In this document: one piece after another, positions 34,901-42,495 of the stretch
Position numbering within the stretch: position 1 is the stretch's first letter
Layout of the letters: every line of letters starts with the position of its first letter
From: Lachnospiraceae bacterium
Lineage (GTDB): Bacteria > Bacillota > Clostridia > Lachnospirales > Lachnospiraceae
Direction of reading: 5' to 3'
DNA length: 64,000 bases
NCBI GenBank assembly: GCA_009777715.1
Contig: WRLH01000014.1
Location: 1 to 64,000 of the forward strand
The notes under the pieces: model-generated
Told to the model about the DNA's origin: nothing
Seen by the model: the letters and a program-made list of their open reading frames with translations, nothing else
Database searches by the model: none
Program-made: the position numbers and the translations under genes

Positions 34901-36439
34901 GGCGCGGTAAAATCCGTCGCCGGGCGTTATGAGTTTGATTATGAGCCGATAACCCAGGCTGCCCTGTCCATAAAATATGGCGAAAGCAAGATTAATTATG
35001 TCATTGGCAGCGAAATCCTAGGTTTTGATTCCGGCGAGGGTCTAGTGCTTGAGGTGAGTTCAGAAGACGGAAAATCCTTTTTTGAAAGAAGGGCTGACGG
35101 CAAAGGGGTCATGCTCGTACATGGCGCAAACGGCATCTTTGCCCAGATAGTTGACGGCAAAGTTTTTTACCTGATCAAGGACTACCGTTCGTCAGTATGC
35201 GGAATTGCCGCTCAGGATACATTACTAGCCGCCTATTCCTATGATTCCTTTGGCAATATCACGGAAAAATGGGAAAATGCTGGTCTTCCGGCGGGTCTAG
35301 TTCCATTTAGGTTCGCTGGGGCAAGATATGAAAAAACCGGGCTTTACCGTTTTAAAATGCGTTTTTATGACCCTTTGACCGGCAGATTTATTAGCATTGA
35401 CCCCGAAACACAGTATGCAAATCCTTATCTTTACGGCACTTGTGATTGGATTAATTATTTTGACCCGGATGGCGCGTTTAATATCGGCGGTTTCTTTGCT
35501 TCATTGTTTGCTGGCATCGCGCTAATCGCAATTGGGGCTGCGGTTACTGTCATGACGGCAGGAGTAGGGGGCGTTGGCGGATTTTTACTGGCAACCACCG
35601 GGGCAGGTCTGATTGGAGCAGGAATAGCAAGCACCGTCTACTCGATTACCTCGGCAATAAATGATGATTTTTCGTGGGGTGCCTGGGCCATCCATATGGG
35701 GTCTGGTTTTGTAACCGGAGCGGTTTTCGCCGGAATTGGGGCTTTAATGCCAACAATGGGGGTTGCCGGGTCGATTGCCAGCGACATGATCTGCGGAGTG
35801 CTGATTGGGGCAGGTGAAAGTGTTGTCACCAACGGATTGCTTAATATCAATAATGGGCAGGCGTTTTTTGACAATGTTGTGACAAATGTCGTTACCGGGG
35901 CTATCGTCGGCGGCGTTTTTGGCGTGTTTACCGGGGTCTGTACCGGAGTGCGGAACGCCAAAAGCATGGTCAGGAGAGGCGGGGCAAATGTCAGGCAGAT
36001 TGGTTACCATAATGCCCCCGGCGGAAGCGGCGGATTGGGGATGCATTCGAAAATTGGAGTACGCTTAGGTAATGCTGGCGATTCTGTTGCCAGTGGGCAT
36101 ATAACAGGAACTAGGCGAATGGTAAATGGACAGTCACTAAAAGGCACTACCGTCAGAACAGGTATTGTGCGTGGAAATAGTGCAAATGTTAAATGGGTCA
36201 ATGTAAAGAACAATGTGGCAACCCGTGTCCAAGTCAGTGTGAATCCCAATCACCCTGCCCCTTCTCCTGTCAACAGACTCATCAGCACCGGAAGAGTGCC
36301 GTATAACAAAGTATTTAACAACTGCACCGGATATGTAATCCGCGTTTCGGCTGACGCTGGGATATACCAGCCCCTTTGGGCGCGTACCCCGGCAACATTA
36401 AATATTTGGGCATGGCTCACAACATTGCTCCAATCATGA
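28961..36439 (+). CDS. RHS-repeat protein with papain-like C-terminal effector
   Basis: A 2492-aa polymorphic-toxin-like protein. About 1-1500 is a large beta-rich region resembling the N-terminal part of Tc/SpvB-type toxins. YD repeats follow (YDKYGRMTE, YDKYGRQIK, YDTAGNVIK, YDALGRMIK), and the RHS core ends in RFYDPLTGRFISIDPE ... YFDPDGAFN (about 2130-2175), where related proteins are cleaved. After it come glycine-zipper hydrophobic helices (about 2177-2330) and a distinct tip of about 150 residues. The tip has His2362, His2380 and NNCTGYV with Cys2455, the order of permuted papain-like (NlpC/LRAT-type) folds. No signal peptide is seen, so export would need a special route. The SD is GAGGG. 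A hairpin covers the stop codon. Confidence 0.85.
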   Translation: MPYIESGSVLASPNSGQKASTAKDSIMQNVNLYRGAVAQNIMLASLDGLDDLNVSVSANYAPDDETFSESNRFLRNGVLGTGMSLPLLAIFTKNRTAKESYQADYYFSGAGGEFPLYRTGKKVERKTLSTIDFESADGGHGYKNDYVEFTSVEHPFFIFKKYEDKWEVIKEDGAVWIFGGQDDSLEINVGWGNFTGPLNSPGGKEFPVGWYLSKIISRFGNTVAFTYENIKYPLGGVRYTSEIHLKTVRSTFGETIKLNYLKKQPNEYTLEHNALNGGHQFLCETHYLDSLDVHTADGTLKYSQKLTYQLLPAAKNEVKRLLTSVNQVAKDGEVLPGLRLKWNVNNDFAGHLSRVSYPREAVLEFAYQKAEVLGYQAETFVDCQTDWKKTIMNGADFTASLFYKDNAARLRILSWDVSWQIFEDEPMNKRGVRNATLFTGNGIVVLRYLASDGNYTLRILKRVPVRRYDWEAFDFNLGSAGCPSIACGKDFVAVQYPNKNGIKIYQFNYLDNKWNEFELPIDAMGHQVIGAGNGCVFAAYGHDNSQSVRLVTFFCDESRKWRIGDAVNVSAQVTWDYAESLPVWSINGSLASACFIADKDTYVEATMIAVSWDANFKIIKSEILKASQPKTSVNPLYSVTTNTMIGFADTALRYTPAGFIRHSLFNAAENCEYAYAYAGDLFLGVEKLPNGTQRFRAARFDAASSRWTVDSVPFSENLSNLNAICRPLAIANYAFLGRSVFLRDTDEKWKITGNLPDGADLNAVRLDPAGNYLLYGILNASLARFVPLSPLGFGNHIDIPGGKISDGNYYEAGSSAFFLACQNGQASGFIFCNLHRNNFLTQSPKLTLLKSVTLDSGLDRQSVYLDYDMDGKNGTRIENGSFAAGSASVLPAAKDGSFGKTVYSYFNGSAPARFKYEKPDQFQNCADFYTHFAGQVFKTVSYDGEKQKLTENCRFMRAFDTQGFLICQTKITNSDFLKRFSLKDKASSLTDEIKSAVEYEYEPKYFRRRKIINKSFDKNGREAVSSQTFRYAFEDYPEMLKANILNDVSLMTGKNETKNVITKALKYEYKKNAAGFYYQASESQQGRAEGEWLPLTVVTETDKNGKTLCEQDERGIPTATLYDKSGLYPIAITKNALSDEVLYCGFEPYEETGRLSIDGKNINSFITNDECFSGTKALKLEKGKMLALKMKIRDGGLRLRVSLKSKGNIVVAVDFGSGGAVKKTYEAQNGWHTEISSFHGSKAVSSAIITIVSPADDAYLDALYLTPLEAKGEASVYTGSLMLQSASHSSYASGTRAYFDRYDSPLLTASDDGNFMSLSNTIYHAGGIVNEMYTLKPSSEGVFQDLRYGYDENPFFAPTKGGFTFTESDNFALIFLAPKNKPSLSFGKTSLTVTDGDWILNNGTEKQTAKVPKGAFYALIKMGERCRFYGDGVILFTFTHKGPITPPKLMDTSDVNCIGYVPHPNILLSCCDYSGRPIQDQSVTEDSLNVVHTIYNELGVQAARTTQVRIASAFWGYRKDFVKTYNLDTGETSGEINSLFPEASNYPCTSYQTTLCSKPEIKEVASPGRDFRFGSELTVKHSSCSLGGFPEFTKDGFCSGNTITDPDGMITINLTDGNNGKVMSGRVSYDRTICEITAYEFDAYGNTTKVFYPNYFAKNADAEKFISTIEYDSLNNITARKDPNTDKVLSVYDCFGNLRFMKQGEQSGHYLYNLYDKYGRMTETGKVNGLWDDNELRAKADKENERPQGGIPVRQMVYDELGQLKELITTTNGKAVIENHEYDKYGRQIKYRLTAAGRTEECLTEYDTAGNVIKRRTGNPKDGVLSYSYDVNGLLRRIYYNGALIYSLGFSPHGNQLAYEMLGNSRRDYSYNSANYLTGISGSFFSQKISYLDDGAKKSGQISSVATQFEFEGDGFKKKSSFTAKYDALGRMIKVTSDNLEPITYAYDANGNHKRSGVSYQAGTDKLILLDGTNISYEGFGAVKSVAGRYEFDYEPITQAALSIKYGESKINYVIGSEILGFDSGEGLVLEVSSEDGKSFFERRADGKGVMLVHGANGIFAQIVDGKVFYLIKDYRSSVCGIAAQDTLLAAYSYDSFGNITEKWENAGLPAGLVPFRFAGARYEKTGLYRFKMRFYDPLTGRFISIDPETQYANPYLYGTCDWINYFDPDGAFNIGGFFASLFAGIALIAIGAAVTVMTAGVGGVGGFLLATTGAGLIGAGIASTVYSITSAINDDFSWGAWAIHMGSGFVTGAVFAGIGALMPTMGVAGSIASDMICGVLIGAGESVVTNGLLNINNGQAFFDNVVTNVVTGAIVGGVFGVFTGVCTGVRNAKSMVRRGGANVRQIGYHNAPGGSGGLGMHSKIGVRLGNAGDSVASGHITGTRRMVNGQSLKGTTVRTGIVRGNSANVKWVNVKNNVATRVQVSVNPNHPAPSPVNRLISTGRVPYNKVFNNCTGYVIRVSADAGIYQPLWARTPATLNIWAWLTTLLQS

Positions 36440-36455
36440 TTTCTACGAAATCATG
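36435..36455 (+). repeat. Stem-loop over the RHS stop codon
   Basis: CATGATTTC-TAC-GAAATCATG, a perfect 9-bp stem with a TAC triloop closed by C-G. The TGA stop (36437-36439) is in the left arm. The loop type is the same as in the hairpins at 4252 and 28080. Confidence 0.75.
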
Positions 36456-36541
36456 ACCCTCCGGGGGATGCGCACTAAAGCTGCATAAAAGGGGACTTAA
36501 CGTAATTATAATAAAAAATTATAATACAAGGAGGAACAAAA

Positions 36542-39058
36542 ATGAACAAACAAAGTATTCCCAACATCATTATCACAAAGGATGCGCCGCTGATTGTGCG
36601 GAAGTCATCCGAAATGCACTATGGCAAAGTTTATCTTGAAGATGGTGCATACATCGAAATCCGCGCCGGGGAGAAATTCACGATTGAAGACCTGCGGCCG
36701 TCGTTTGCTCTCTCCGATGAGGAACGCAAACTTTGCTCTTGCTATCCGACCCTTTTAGAAGGCGAGGATATCCGCGACTGGGATGGCAATGACATAATCG
36801 TCACAAACGAACCGGGAAAAGACGGAATGCCAGGGGAAAATGGCGGCATTGGCGGCGGAATTGGCCAACGCGCATTGCCCGGTTTTCCCGCCCCCGAAGA
36901 AACACGCGCAAGCTTTACGCTTTCCATCAACAGCTTAAAAAGAAATGTCAATATCTTAAGCATTGGCGCAAGCGGCGGAAACGGCGGCAGCGGCGGAAAT
37001 GGCGGTAAAGGCTGGGACGGGACGGCAAAGGACGATCCCGGCACGATTGGCGGCAGCGGCGGCCCAGGCGGTAGCGGCGGCGATTCAAGTGACGCAATTA
37101 AGCTTTTGCTAGTCAATTTGGCTTCGGAAAGCGGATATAAAGCCTCGGTAAAATGTGAAAGCGCAGCCGGCGGCAGCGGCGGTAGAGGCGGAAGGGCCGG
37201 AGAAAACGGCAATTTCTATGATGGAGTTTCGCAGCCAATTGGCGGAAAGGCAGGTTTTTCCGGCAAAGAGGGCAAAGCCGGGACATGGACAAGGCTTAAT
37301 TTAGCCTTAGGCGAAAACAATTTAATCAATGAAAGGCCGGTTCTTGGCGATGAAACCAATCTTGCCTTTGATTTTGGCAACCCGGAACACGCAAAAGCTT
37401 ATCTTGACTATTTGGGCGGCGAGGATTTTATTTCCGCAAATTACCCCAAGCTTTATGCTGCTTATCTAAGAACGGTCGAAAAGGCAAAAAAAGGCATGAT
37501 TGGCGGAACTCTTCCCGATGGGACAATTACGCCAAATTTTGGGGTTACGGCAATTAATAAAATGCTAAGAGTAAGCTCCGGAAATAATATTTTCAGCATC
37601 CGCAATTATACATATGCCCACGATGCTGATAAGAAATTCAGCGTTGTCTCCGGAAGCATGAAAAATTTAACCGAAAACATTGATGTCGGAAGCTTTGCCT
37701 TTTCAATCTCCGATAAGTCCTGGGAATATCCCTTATATTCAAACGTCATTGATTATGTCGGGGCAAATGGAAAAACTTTCCAAGAAATCTCAATGCGTTC
37801 ATTTATTTCCGGTGACGGAACGGTTGGGGCGGAAACTGCGACATCAAAAGCAGTATTAATTAATGGGCATAACTTCCTCATTAAAAAAATTACGATCACT
37901 GCGCCGAAATCAGCTACAGGCAATAATCCCTTAGTCTACCTTTATAACCGCAATCCCGATAAAGGTGAAACCAGCGATAAAACTTACACGGAAGAGCAAG
38001 TAGCTTATAAAAATGATGATAATTCTGTCAACACATTACTAGGCATTTCCGGCAGCATTGAGTTTAATAAAGAGGCCGGAGTAAAGGGTCTGTGCGGATT
38101 TTCCGTAAGGTCAGACACCGATAACCGCAAAGTCATGATTGAGGGAACTGGCGCTGCCACATATAACTACAACGCTTCAGAAATGGCCGCAAAGTTTAGC
38201 CCTGTTTACAGCGAGCAAAATCCCAGCCCCAGCGATAATCTTACCGTTAACTTTACATTTCCTGATGACTGGAAATGCCGCTTAGATAAGAACGTCTATG
38301 GCGGGGCCAAAAACGCGCTTCTTTATCTGCTCTTTAGTTTTTATTATAAAGTTAAGCTGGTTGATGAGGATGGCGATGAACTAATCTTTCATATTCCGAT
38401 TACAATCAAAAGCCAGTCTGCGCTTGGTACGGAAGAGAAGTATTATGAAGCAAGCGGTTCAACTGTGCTTATTCCGCCGATAAAAATCAAATGGGGCTGC
38501 TTTGCCAAAGATACGCTGATCAAGATGGCAGATGGTGAGTTAAAGAAAATCTGCGAGCTTAAGGTTGATGATCTGGTTTTAACACCCGAAGGCAGCAAGA
38601 AAATCCTTGATGTATATTACGGAACAGAAAGTTCCCTGATATATCTTGAAACAAAAAGCGGCCACCGGACAAAATTAACCAATGATCATCCTGTTTTGAC
38701 AAAACGCGGTATTATCCGGGCAGCAAAGATCACTAATGATGACGAATTAAGATTAGCCGACGGCAGCTTTTCTAAAATTGCCGAAGCCTATGAATTAAGC
38801 TATGATGAGCCGCAGCCTGTTTATAATCTTGATGTTGAGGGCGGGCTTATCTTTGCTGACGGCTTCCTTGCCGGGGAATTTAACACCCAAAATGACTTTG
38901 CCACATTCGAAAACAATAAAGTTTTCAAAAATTACGGGGCGATTGTCCCGGTTGACCCAGCCGAAACAGCGGACGAAAACGAGTTTTCAGATGAAGCAAA
39001 GGAAGTCATTGATGAACTTAAGCAACTTTATAAAGAGCGGTTTAATGTTCTGCTCTAA
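36542..39058 (+). CDS. Glycine-rich protein with a Hint (hedgehog/intein) domain
   Basis: An 838-aa protein downstream of the RHS gene. Residues 1-90 form a domain shared with the next gene (PNIIITKDAPLIVRK, MHYGKVYLEDGAYIEIRAGE). About 95-240 is glycine-rich with GGxGGxGG strings that could form polyglycine-II helices. About 260-645 is unknown, beta-rich. At 653 a Hint domain begins (CFAKDTLIKMADG), with the block-B TNDHPV motif, and it ends IFADGFLAGEFNTQ; the usual His-Asn at the end reads Phe-Asn, followed by Thr. A charged helical tail of 55 residues ends the protein. No signal peptide. The SD AAGGAGGAAC is strong. It is probably co-transcribed with the RHS gene. Confidence 0.8.
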   Translation: MNKQSIPNIIITKDAPLIVRKSSEMHYGKVYLEDGAYIEIRAGEKFTIEDLRPSFALSDEERKLCSCYPTLLEGEDIRDWDGNDIIVTNEPGKDGMPGENGGIGGGIGQRALPGFPAPEETRASFTLSINSLKRNVNILSIGASGGNGGSGGNGGKGWDGTAKDDPGTIGGSGGPGGSGGDSSDAIKLLLVNLASESGYKASVKCESAAGGSGGRGGRAGENGNFYDGVSQPIGGKAGFSGKEGKAGTWTRLNLALGENNLINERPVLGDETNLAFDFGNPEHAKAYLDYLGGEDFISANYPKLYAAYLRTVEKAKKGMIGGTLPDGTITPNFGVTAINKMLRVSSGNNIFSIRNYTYAHDADKKFSVVSGSMKNLTENIDVGSFAFSISDKSWEYPLYSNVIDYVGANGKTFQEISMRSFISGDGTVGAETATSKAVLINGHNFLIKKITITAPKSATGNNPLVYLYNRNPDKGETSDKTYTEEQVAYKNDDNSVNTLLGISGSIEFNKEAGVKGLCGFSVRSDTDNRKVMIEGTGAATYNYNASEMAAKFSPVYSEQNPSPSDNLTVNFTFPDDWKCRLDKNVYGGAKNALLYLLFSFYYKVKLVDEDGDELIFHIPITIKSQSALGTEEKYYEASGSTVLIPPIKIKWGCFAKDTLIKMADGELKKICELKVDDLVLTPEGSKKILDVYYGTESSLIYLETKSGHRTKLTNDHPVLTKRGIIRAAKITNDDELRLADGSFSKIAEAYELSYDEPQPVYNLDVEGGLIFADGFLAGEFNTQNDFATFENNKVFKNYGAIVPVDPAETADENEFSDEAKEVIDELKQLYKERFNVLL

Positions 39059-39077
39059 TTTTTAGGAGGAAAAAGCT

Positions 39078-39851
39078 ATGCCAAAAAATGATTTGCCAAA
39101 CATCGTTATTACCAGAGACGCACCGCTGATAATTAATGACTCATATCAAACGATGCATTATGGAACTGTTTTTATGGATATCGGCGCATATATTGAAATT
39201 AGGGCCGGCCAAAAATTCCAAATTGAAAAGCTGTCAGAATTTAATAGGTTTTCTGAAACTGGGCTGTCTGAAAGTGAAGCAGCCGCTTATGAAACCCTTG
39301 CGGAAAACGAAACCAAAGCAGATTGGAGACACCATATTATCATTACCGGAAAAAATGGCGTAAAAGGAGATAACGGTAATGATGGAAAAGAGTGGGGTGG
39401 GCATGGCGTAAGGGGCAAGCAGGGGGACCCCGGCGAAAATGCCCCCACAGCATTCACCCTGACGATTAAGCAGCTAAAATTTGACCTTACCGTCCTAAGC
39501 ACCGGGGGTAAGGGCGGTGATGGCGGTGATGGCGGCAATGGGGCAAATGGCCATGATGGGAGTTCAAAAGCCACTGGCGGGATCGGCGGCAATGGCGGCA
39601 ATGGGGGAGGCGGCGGTAATGGCGGTAATGGCGCAGATATGCTGACGGTAAGATATGCGTCAGCAGGGGGCTTTGAGCCTTTGGTTGAGTGCATGGCGGG
39701 GGGCGGCGGCAGGGGCGGCCTAGGCGGGACTCCCGGCCGGAACGGTGAACACTATACCGGATCTGCCCAGCCTAAAGAGGGAAGTGACGGCAATTCCGGA
39801 TTGGCTGGAAGGCAAGGCCAGGCAAAGATTGAAAAGATTGACGAAGATTGA
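39078..39851 (+). CDS. Glycine-rich paralogue of the Hint protein's N-terminus
   Basis: A 257-aa protein made of the same N-terminal domain as its upstream neighbour (PNIVITRDAPLI, MHYGTVFMDIGAYIEIRAGQ) and a glycine-rich second half (GGKGGDGGDGGNGANG, GGNGGNGGGGGNGGNG). The unknown middle and Hint domains are missing. It starts 20 bp after the neighbour's stop with SD TAGGAGGAAAAAG, so the two are translated from one mRNA. A structural or adhesive partner is likely; the function is unknown. Confidence 0.8.
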   Translation: MPKNDLPNIVITRDAPLIINDSYQTMHYGTVFMDIGAYIEIRAGQKFQIEKLSEFNRFSETGLSESEAAAYETLAENETKADWRHHIIITGKNGVKGDNGNDGKEWGGHGVRGKQGDPGENAPTAFTLTIKQLKFDLTVLSTGGKGGDGGDGGNGANGHDGSSKATGGIGGNGGNGGGGGNGGNGADMLTVRYASAGGFEPLVECMAGGGGRGGLGGTPGRNGEHYTGSAQPKEGSDGNSGLAGRQGQAKIEKIDED

Positions 39852-39884
39852 TTAAGGGCCTGTTTCTTTTGACAGGGCGGTTAG

Positions 39885-39914
39885 TTTGTGCTAACCTATA
39901 ATGGTTAGCACAAA
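39885..39914 (+). promoter_or_regulatory. 12-bp inverted repeat with TATAAT in its loop
   Basis: TTTGTGCTAACC-TATAAT-GGTTAGCACAAA is a perfect inverted repeat; the loop is a consensus -10 box. A further GGTTAG lies just upstream (39879-39884), so CTAACC can pair on either side. TTGACA at 39869 is too far (22 bp) for a normal promoter. It is likely the autoregulated promoter/operator of the XRE gene 80 bp downstream. Confidence 0.6.
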
Positions 39915-39981
39915 TTTAACCCCGTCAATTGTCATGGCCAAAAAGTATATAACAGTAAATTTAGATTGCAGGTGACTACAT

Positions 39982-40827
39982 ATGAATCAAGAACTAGACA
40001 TTCAAAAAACAGGCGCTTTTTTATCTGCCCTGCGCAAAGAAAGGCAATTCACCCAAAAAAATTTAGGTGATATGCTGGGAGTGACTAACAAAGCAGTCTC
40101 AAAATGGGAAAGAGGAATTTCCTTTCCTGATATCTCCTTATTGCCGCAAATTGCCGAAATATTTGGAGTAACGATAGAGGAATTAATGATTGGCAAACAT
40201 AAATCATCACCATCCCCTTATCAAGATGAAACTAGTAAGCCAATCCCCCTTTTCAACATGAAAAAGAAAAAAATCTTATTTTTTTCACTATCAATTCTTG
40301 CTCTTTTGACCTGTTTTTTTAGCTTACTCATAAATATCATCACCAATAGAGATTCTGTTGACATATTTTATCTTGCCGGAATTATAATTGCATTATTATT
40401 ATCATCAATCCCAATTATTTTCAATCATAAGCACATGGTGGAAAAATCATTTATTATTTTTATTTCTTTATCAATAATTTACGTATACATATTTTTATAC
40501 TTAGAGAAAGCTTCCAATATGTTTTTATCTTTAGCATTGCCAATTGTTTTGATTTCCTGCCTTACTATCTATGTTATCTGTAAATCATTTTTACATCATC
40601 GAAAAAACCTCTTTTATGCTTTTTCCTTTTCTCTGATTGCAATAAGCATTGGACCAATAATTTTAATTAACTTAGTTATAGTATCAAACGGAATTGAACG
40701 CTATGACGATATATCCCAAAGCATTATCCTGCCTTTATTATTTACACTATCTATTTTTTTACTTATTTGCGGTTATCTTAAAAACAAAAATATTGAAGAA
40801 ACTCAAGCTAATTCGCGAGCTGATTAA
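39982..40827 (+). CDS. XRE-family regulator with membrane domain
   Basis: A 281-aa protein with an N-terminal XRE helix-turn-helix (FLSALRKERQFTQKNLGDML, AVSKWERGISFPDISLLPQI) and about six hydrophobic helices from residue 95 to the end. Such membrane-bound regulators often sense envelope stress or control a neighbouring ABC exporter. It is convergent to the ABC-2 operon, which supports this link. The SD is GCAGGTGACTACAT. Its AT-rich codon use resembles that of the exporter and differs from the RHS cluster. Confidence 0.85.
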   Translation: MNQELDIQKTGAFLSALRKERQFTQKNLGDMLGVTNKAVSKWERGISFPDISLLPQIAEIFGVTIEELMIGKHKSSPSPYQDETSKPIPLFNMKKKKILFFSLSILALLTCFFSLLINIITNRDSVDIFYLAGIIIALLLSSIPIIFNHKHMVEKSFIIFISLSIIYVYIFLYLEKASNMFLSLALPIVLISCLTIYVICKSFLHHRKNLFYAFSFSLIAISIGPIILINLVIVSNGIERYDDISQSIILPLLFTLSIFLLICGYLKNKNIEETQANSRAD

Positions 40828-40959
40828 TTATGCTTACAAAAATCCTCTGCTCTTCTTCTTTTATTTTTGTAATCATAAGCTTTATATTTTCAGATTCTTC
40901 TTTAAAATCAACGTGACGATTTTATTTTTTCCTATCATTTTATCTTTTGTTTTTATGAT

Positions 40960-41727
40960 TTATCTAAATTCCATCCGATGAACTCTGTGCAAAATTAAGG
41001 CATAAAATGTAATAGCGCTAATAATGCAAATCGTAATTCCGCGTGATATCATCCACGGCTCAATCGGAATTGAGTTGTATGCTGAATAGGCATAGATATA
41101 ATACATAAATGAAACGTTTGAGATAGCAGGGACAAAAAATTGATTGAGCAAGCTATCTAGCAACACTAAAAATAGGACAATTCCGATTGTAAAGGCCATT
41201 TTGGTTGTATACAATGTCATCAATACTAGGCCAAAGCTAAGAGTGATAAGCGGTACCATTACAAGCAAATATTGGCTTGCACATTCCTTTATCACTTCTA
41301 TTACTGATATGTCGCGCCATATTATTTTTCCGATTAAGATACTTGAGATAAAAAAAATGAAAACAAAGATCAAACTAGTAAGCATCAATACACTTATTTT
41401 TGAATTTATGAGCTGGGTCTTTGTTTTCCCATGTAATATTGATTGCTTTAACATTCCGGTTGACTTTTCATAATTTACCAAATAGGCGGCAATCAGGCCC
41501 ATGAATAATGGCTCAACTAAGACGATTTGCCCTTGCATTATATATATCGGAAACTTTAATCCTGAATATTCCTCTGAGAAAAAATCACCGCTAGGAGCAT
41601 TGACAAGCTGCAGCCCAGAGTTAATAGTCATTGCCAGCATCCCTAAAAGGTAAACCCATAATGCTTTAAAACGGATTATCCGCGTAAAATGTATTTTGGT
41701 TAATTGATACATCAATATGCCTCCCAC
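40960..41727 (-). CDS. ABC-2 type permease (lantibiotic-immunity-like), subunit 2
   Basis: A 255-aa membrane protein with about six helices. It shares with its neighbour the segment YEKSTGMLKQSILHGKTKTQLINSK, which marks the MutE/EpiE-like permease family of bacteriocin self-protection exporters. It follows the first permease by 3 bp, so the three genes form an operon. A role in peptide or antibiotic export is likely; the substrate is unknown. Confidence 0.82.
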   Translation of the reverse strand: MGGILMYQLTKIHFTRIIRFKALWVYLLGMLAMTINSGLQLVNAPSGDFFSEEYSGLKFPIYIMQGQIVLVEPLFMGLIAAYLVNYEKSTGMLKQSILHGKTKTQLINSKISVLMLTSLIFVFIFFISSILIGKIIWRDISVIEVIKECASQYLLVMVPLITLSFGLVLMTLYTTKMAFTIGIVLFLVLLDSLLNQFFVPAISNVSFMYYIYAYSAYNSIPIEPWMISRGITICIISAITFYALILHRVHRMEFR

Positions 41728-41730
41728 AAG

Positions 41731-42495
41731 TTAATTGATTTCAATCTTATCCATTTTTCTGGCTGCCAAATAGTAAAACAAAATCAAATATATCAAATCA
41801 TAGATAACCCCTTTTAATTTAAACAGGACATCAGCGTTCTCTTTATTTATGATTAGATAATAATAAGTCGAGTAATTAAACATAAATAAATTTGAAAAAC
41901 TGCCTAGGTTAATGCTAATTAAATTATCAACCATCAGGATGCAAAAGATCACCCCCATCAGAATGACGGCATTTCTTGAATATAATGATACCAAAATAAT
42001 TAATGCCTCCATTGTAATTAATGACAAGGTGATAAACAAATATTTCTGCAATGTTATCGTAAACTGGGGGAAGGAAAAAACTTCACTTCCCCATTTAATG
42101 AAGGCAAAGCCATATGTGATAACATAAATAGCAAACATCATAAAGGCATTAAGGCCACATAAAGAGATAAATTTGCATTTCAGAATATCTTTTCGTATTT
42201 TGCCATGCAATAATGGCTGTTTTAGCATTCCCGACATTTTATCTTCGTTTATGTAAATGGATGTGATGAATGCCATAAATAATGGCCCTACTGTTATTGC
42301 GTAAAAACGAACCATAAATTCCGGAAACATGGCATTGCTTGCTTCTTGTGGATTGATGTTAAGCATATCATATAAGTCCGGCGTGGTAAGCAGATGGCTA
42401 TATGCGTATGCCGCAACCGAAAAGCCAAAAAGAAACAAGTAAATGAACTTTTGTTTTAGTAATCTTTTTACTTCAATTTTGCATAATTCTTTCAT
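41731..42495 (-). CDS. ABC-2 type permease (lantibiotic-immunity-like), subunit 1
   Basis: A 254-aa membrane protein with about six helices and the segment NEDKMSGMLKQPLLHGKIRKDIL, closely matching the second permease. Its ATG overlaps the ATPase stop by four bases. Together the two permeases and the ATPase make one exporter, as in lantibiotic immunity systems, though no lantibiotic genes are in the window. Confidence 0.82.
   Translation of the reverse strand: MKELCKIEVKRLLKQKFIYLFLFGFSVAAYAYSHLLTTPDLYDMLNINPQEASNAMFPEFMVRFYAITVGPLFMAFITSIYINEDKMSGMLKQPLLHGKIRKDILKCKFISLCGLNAFMMFAIYVITYGFAFIKWGSEVFSFPQFTITLQKYLFITLSLITMEALIILVSLYSRNAVILMGVIFCILMVDNLISINLGSFSNLFMFNYSTYYYLIINKENADVLFKLKGVIYDLIYLILFYYLAARKMDKIEIN

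Noticed and set aside
36742..37212. Proline-rich minus-strand frame opposite the glycine-rich gene (also 39287-39694)
   Set aside because: Gly codons GGN read as Pro on the other strand; no SD, while the plus-strand gene has strong signals.
40694..40981. 95-codon hydrophobic frame overlapping the end of the XRE gene
   Set aside because: AT-rich shadow of a membrane-protein gene without SD.
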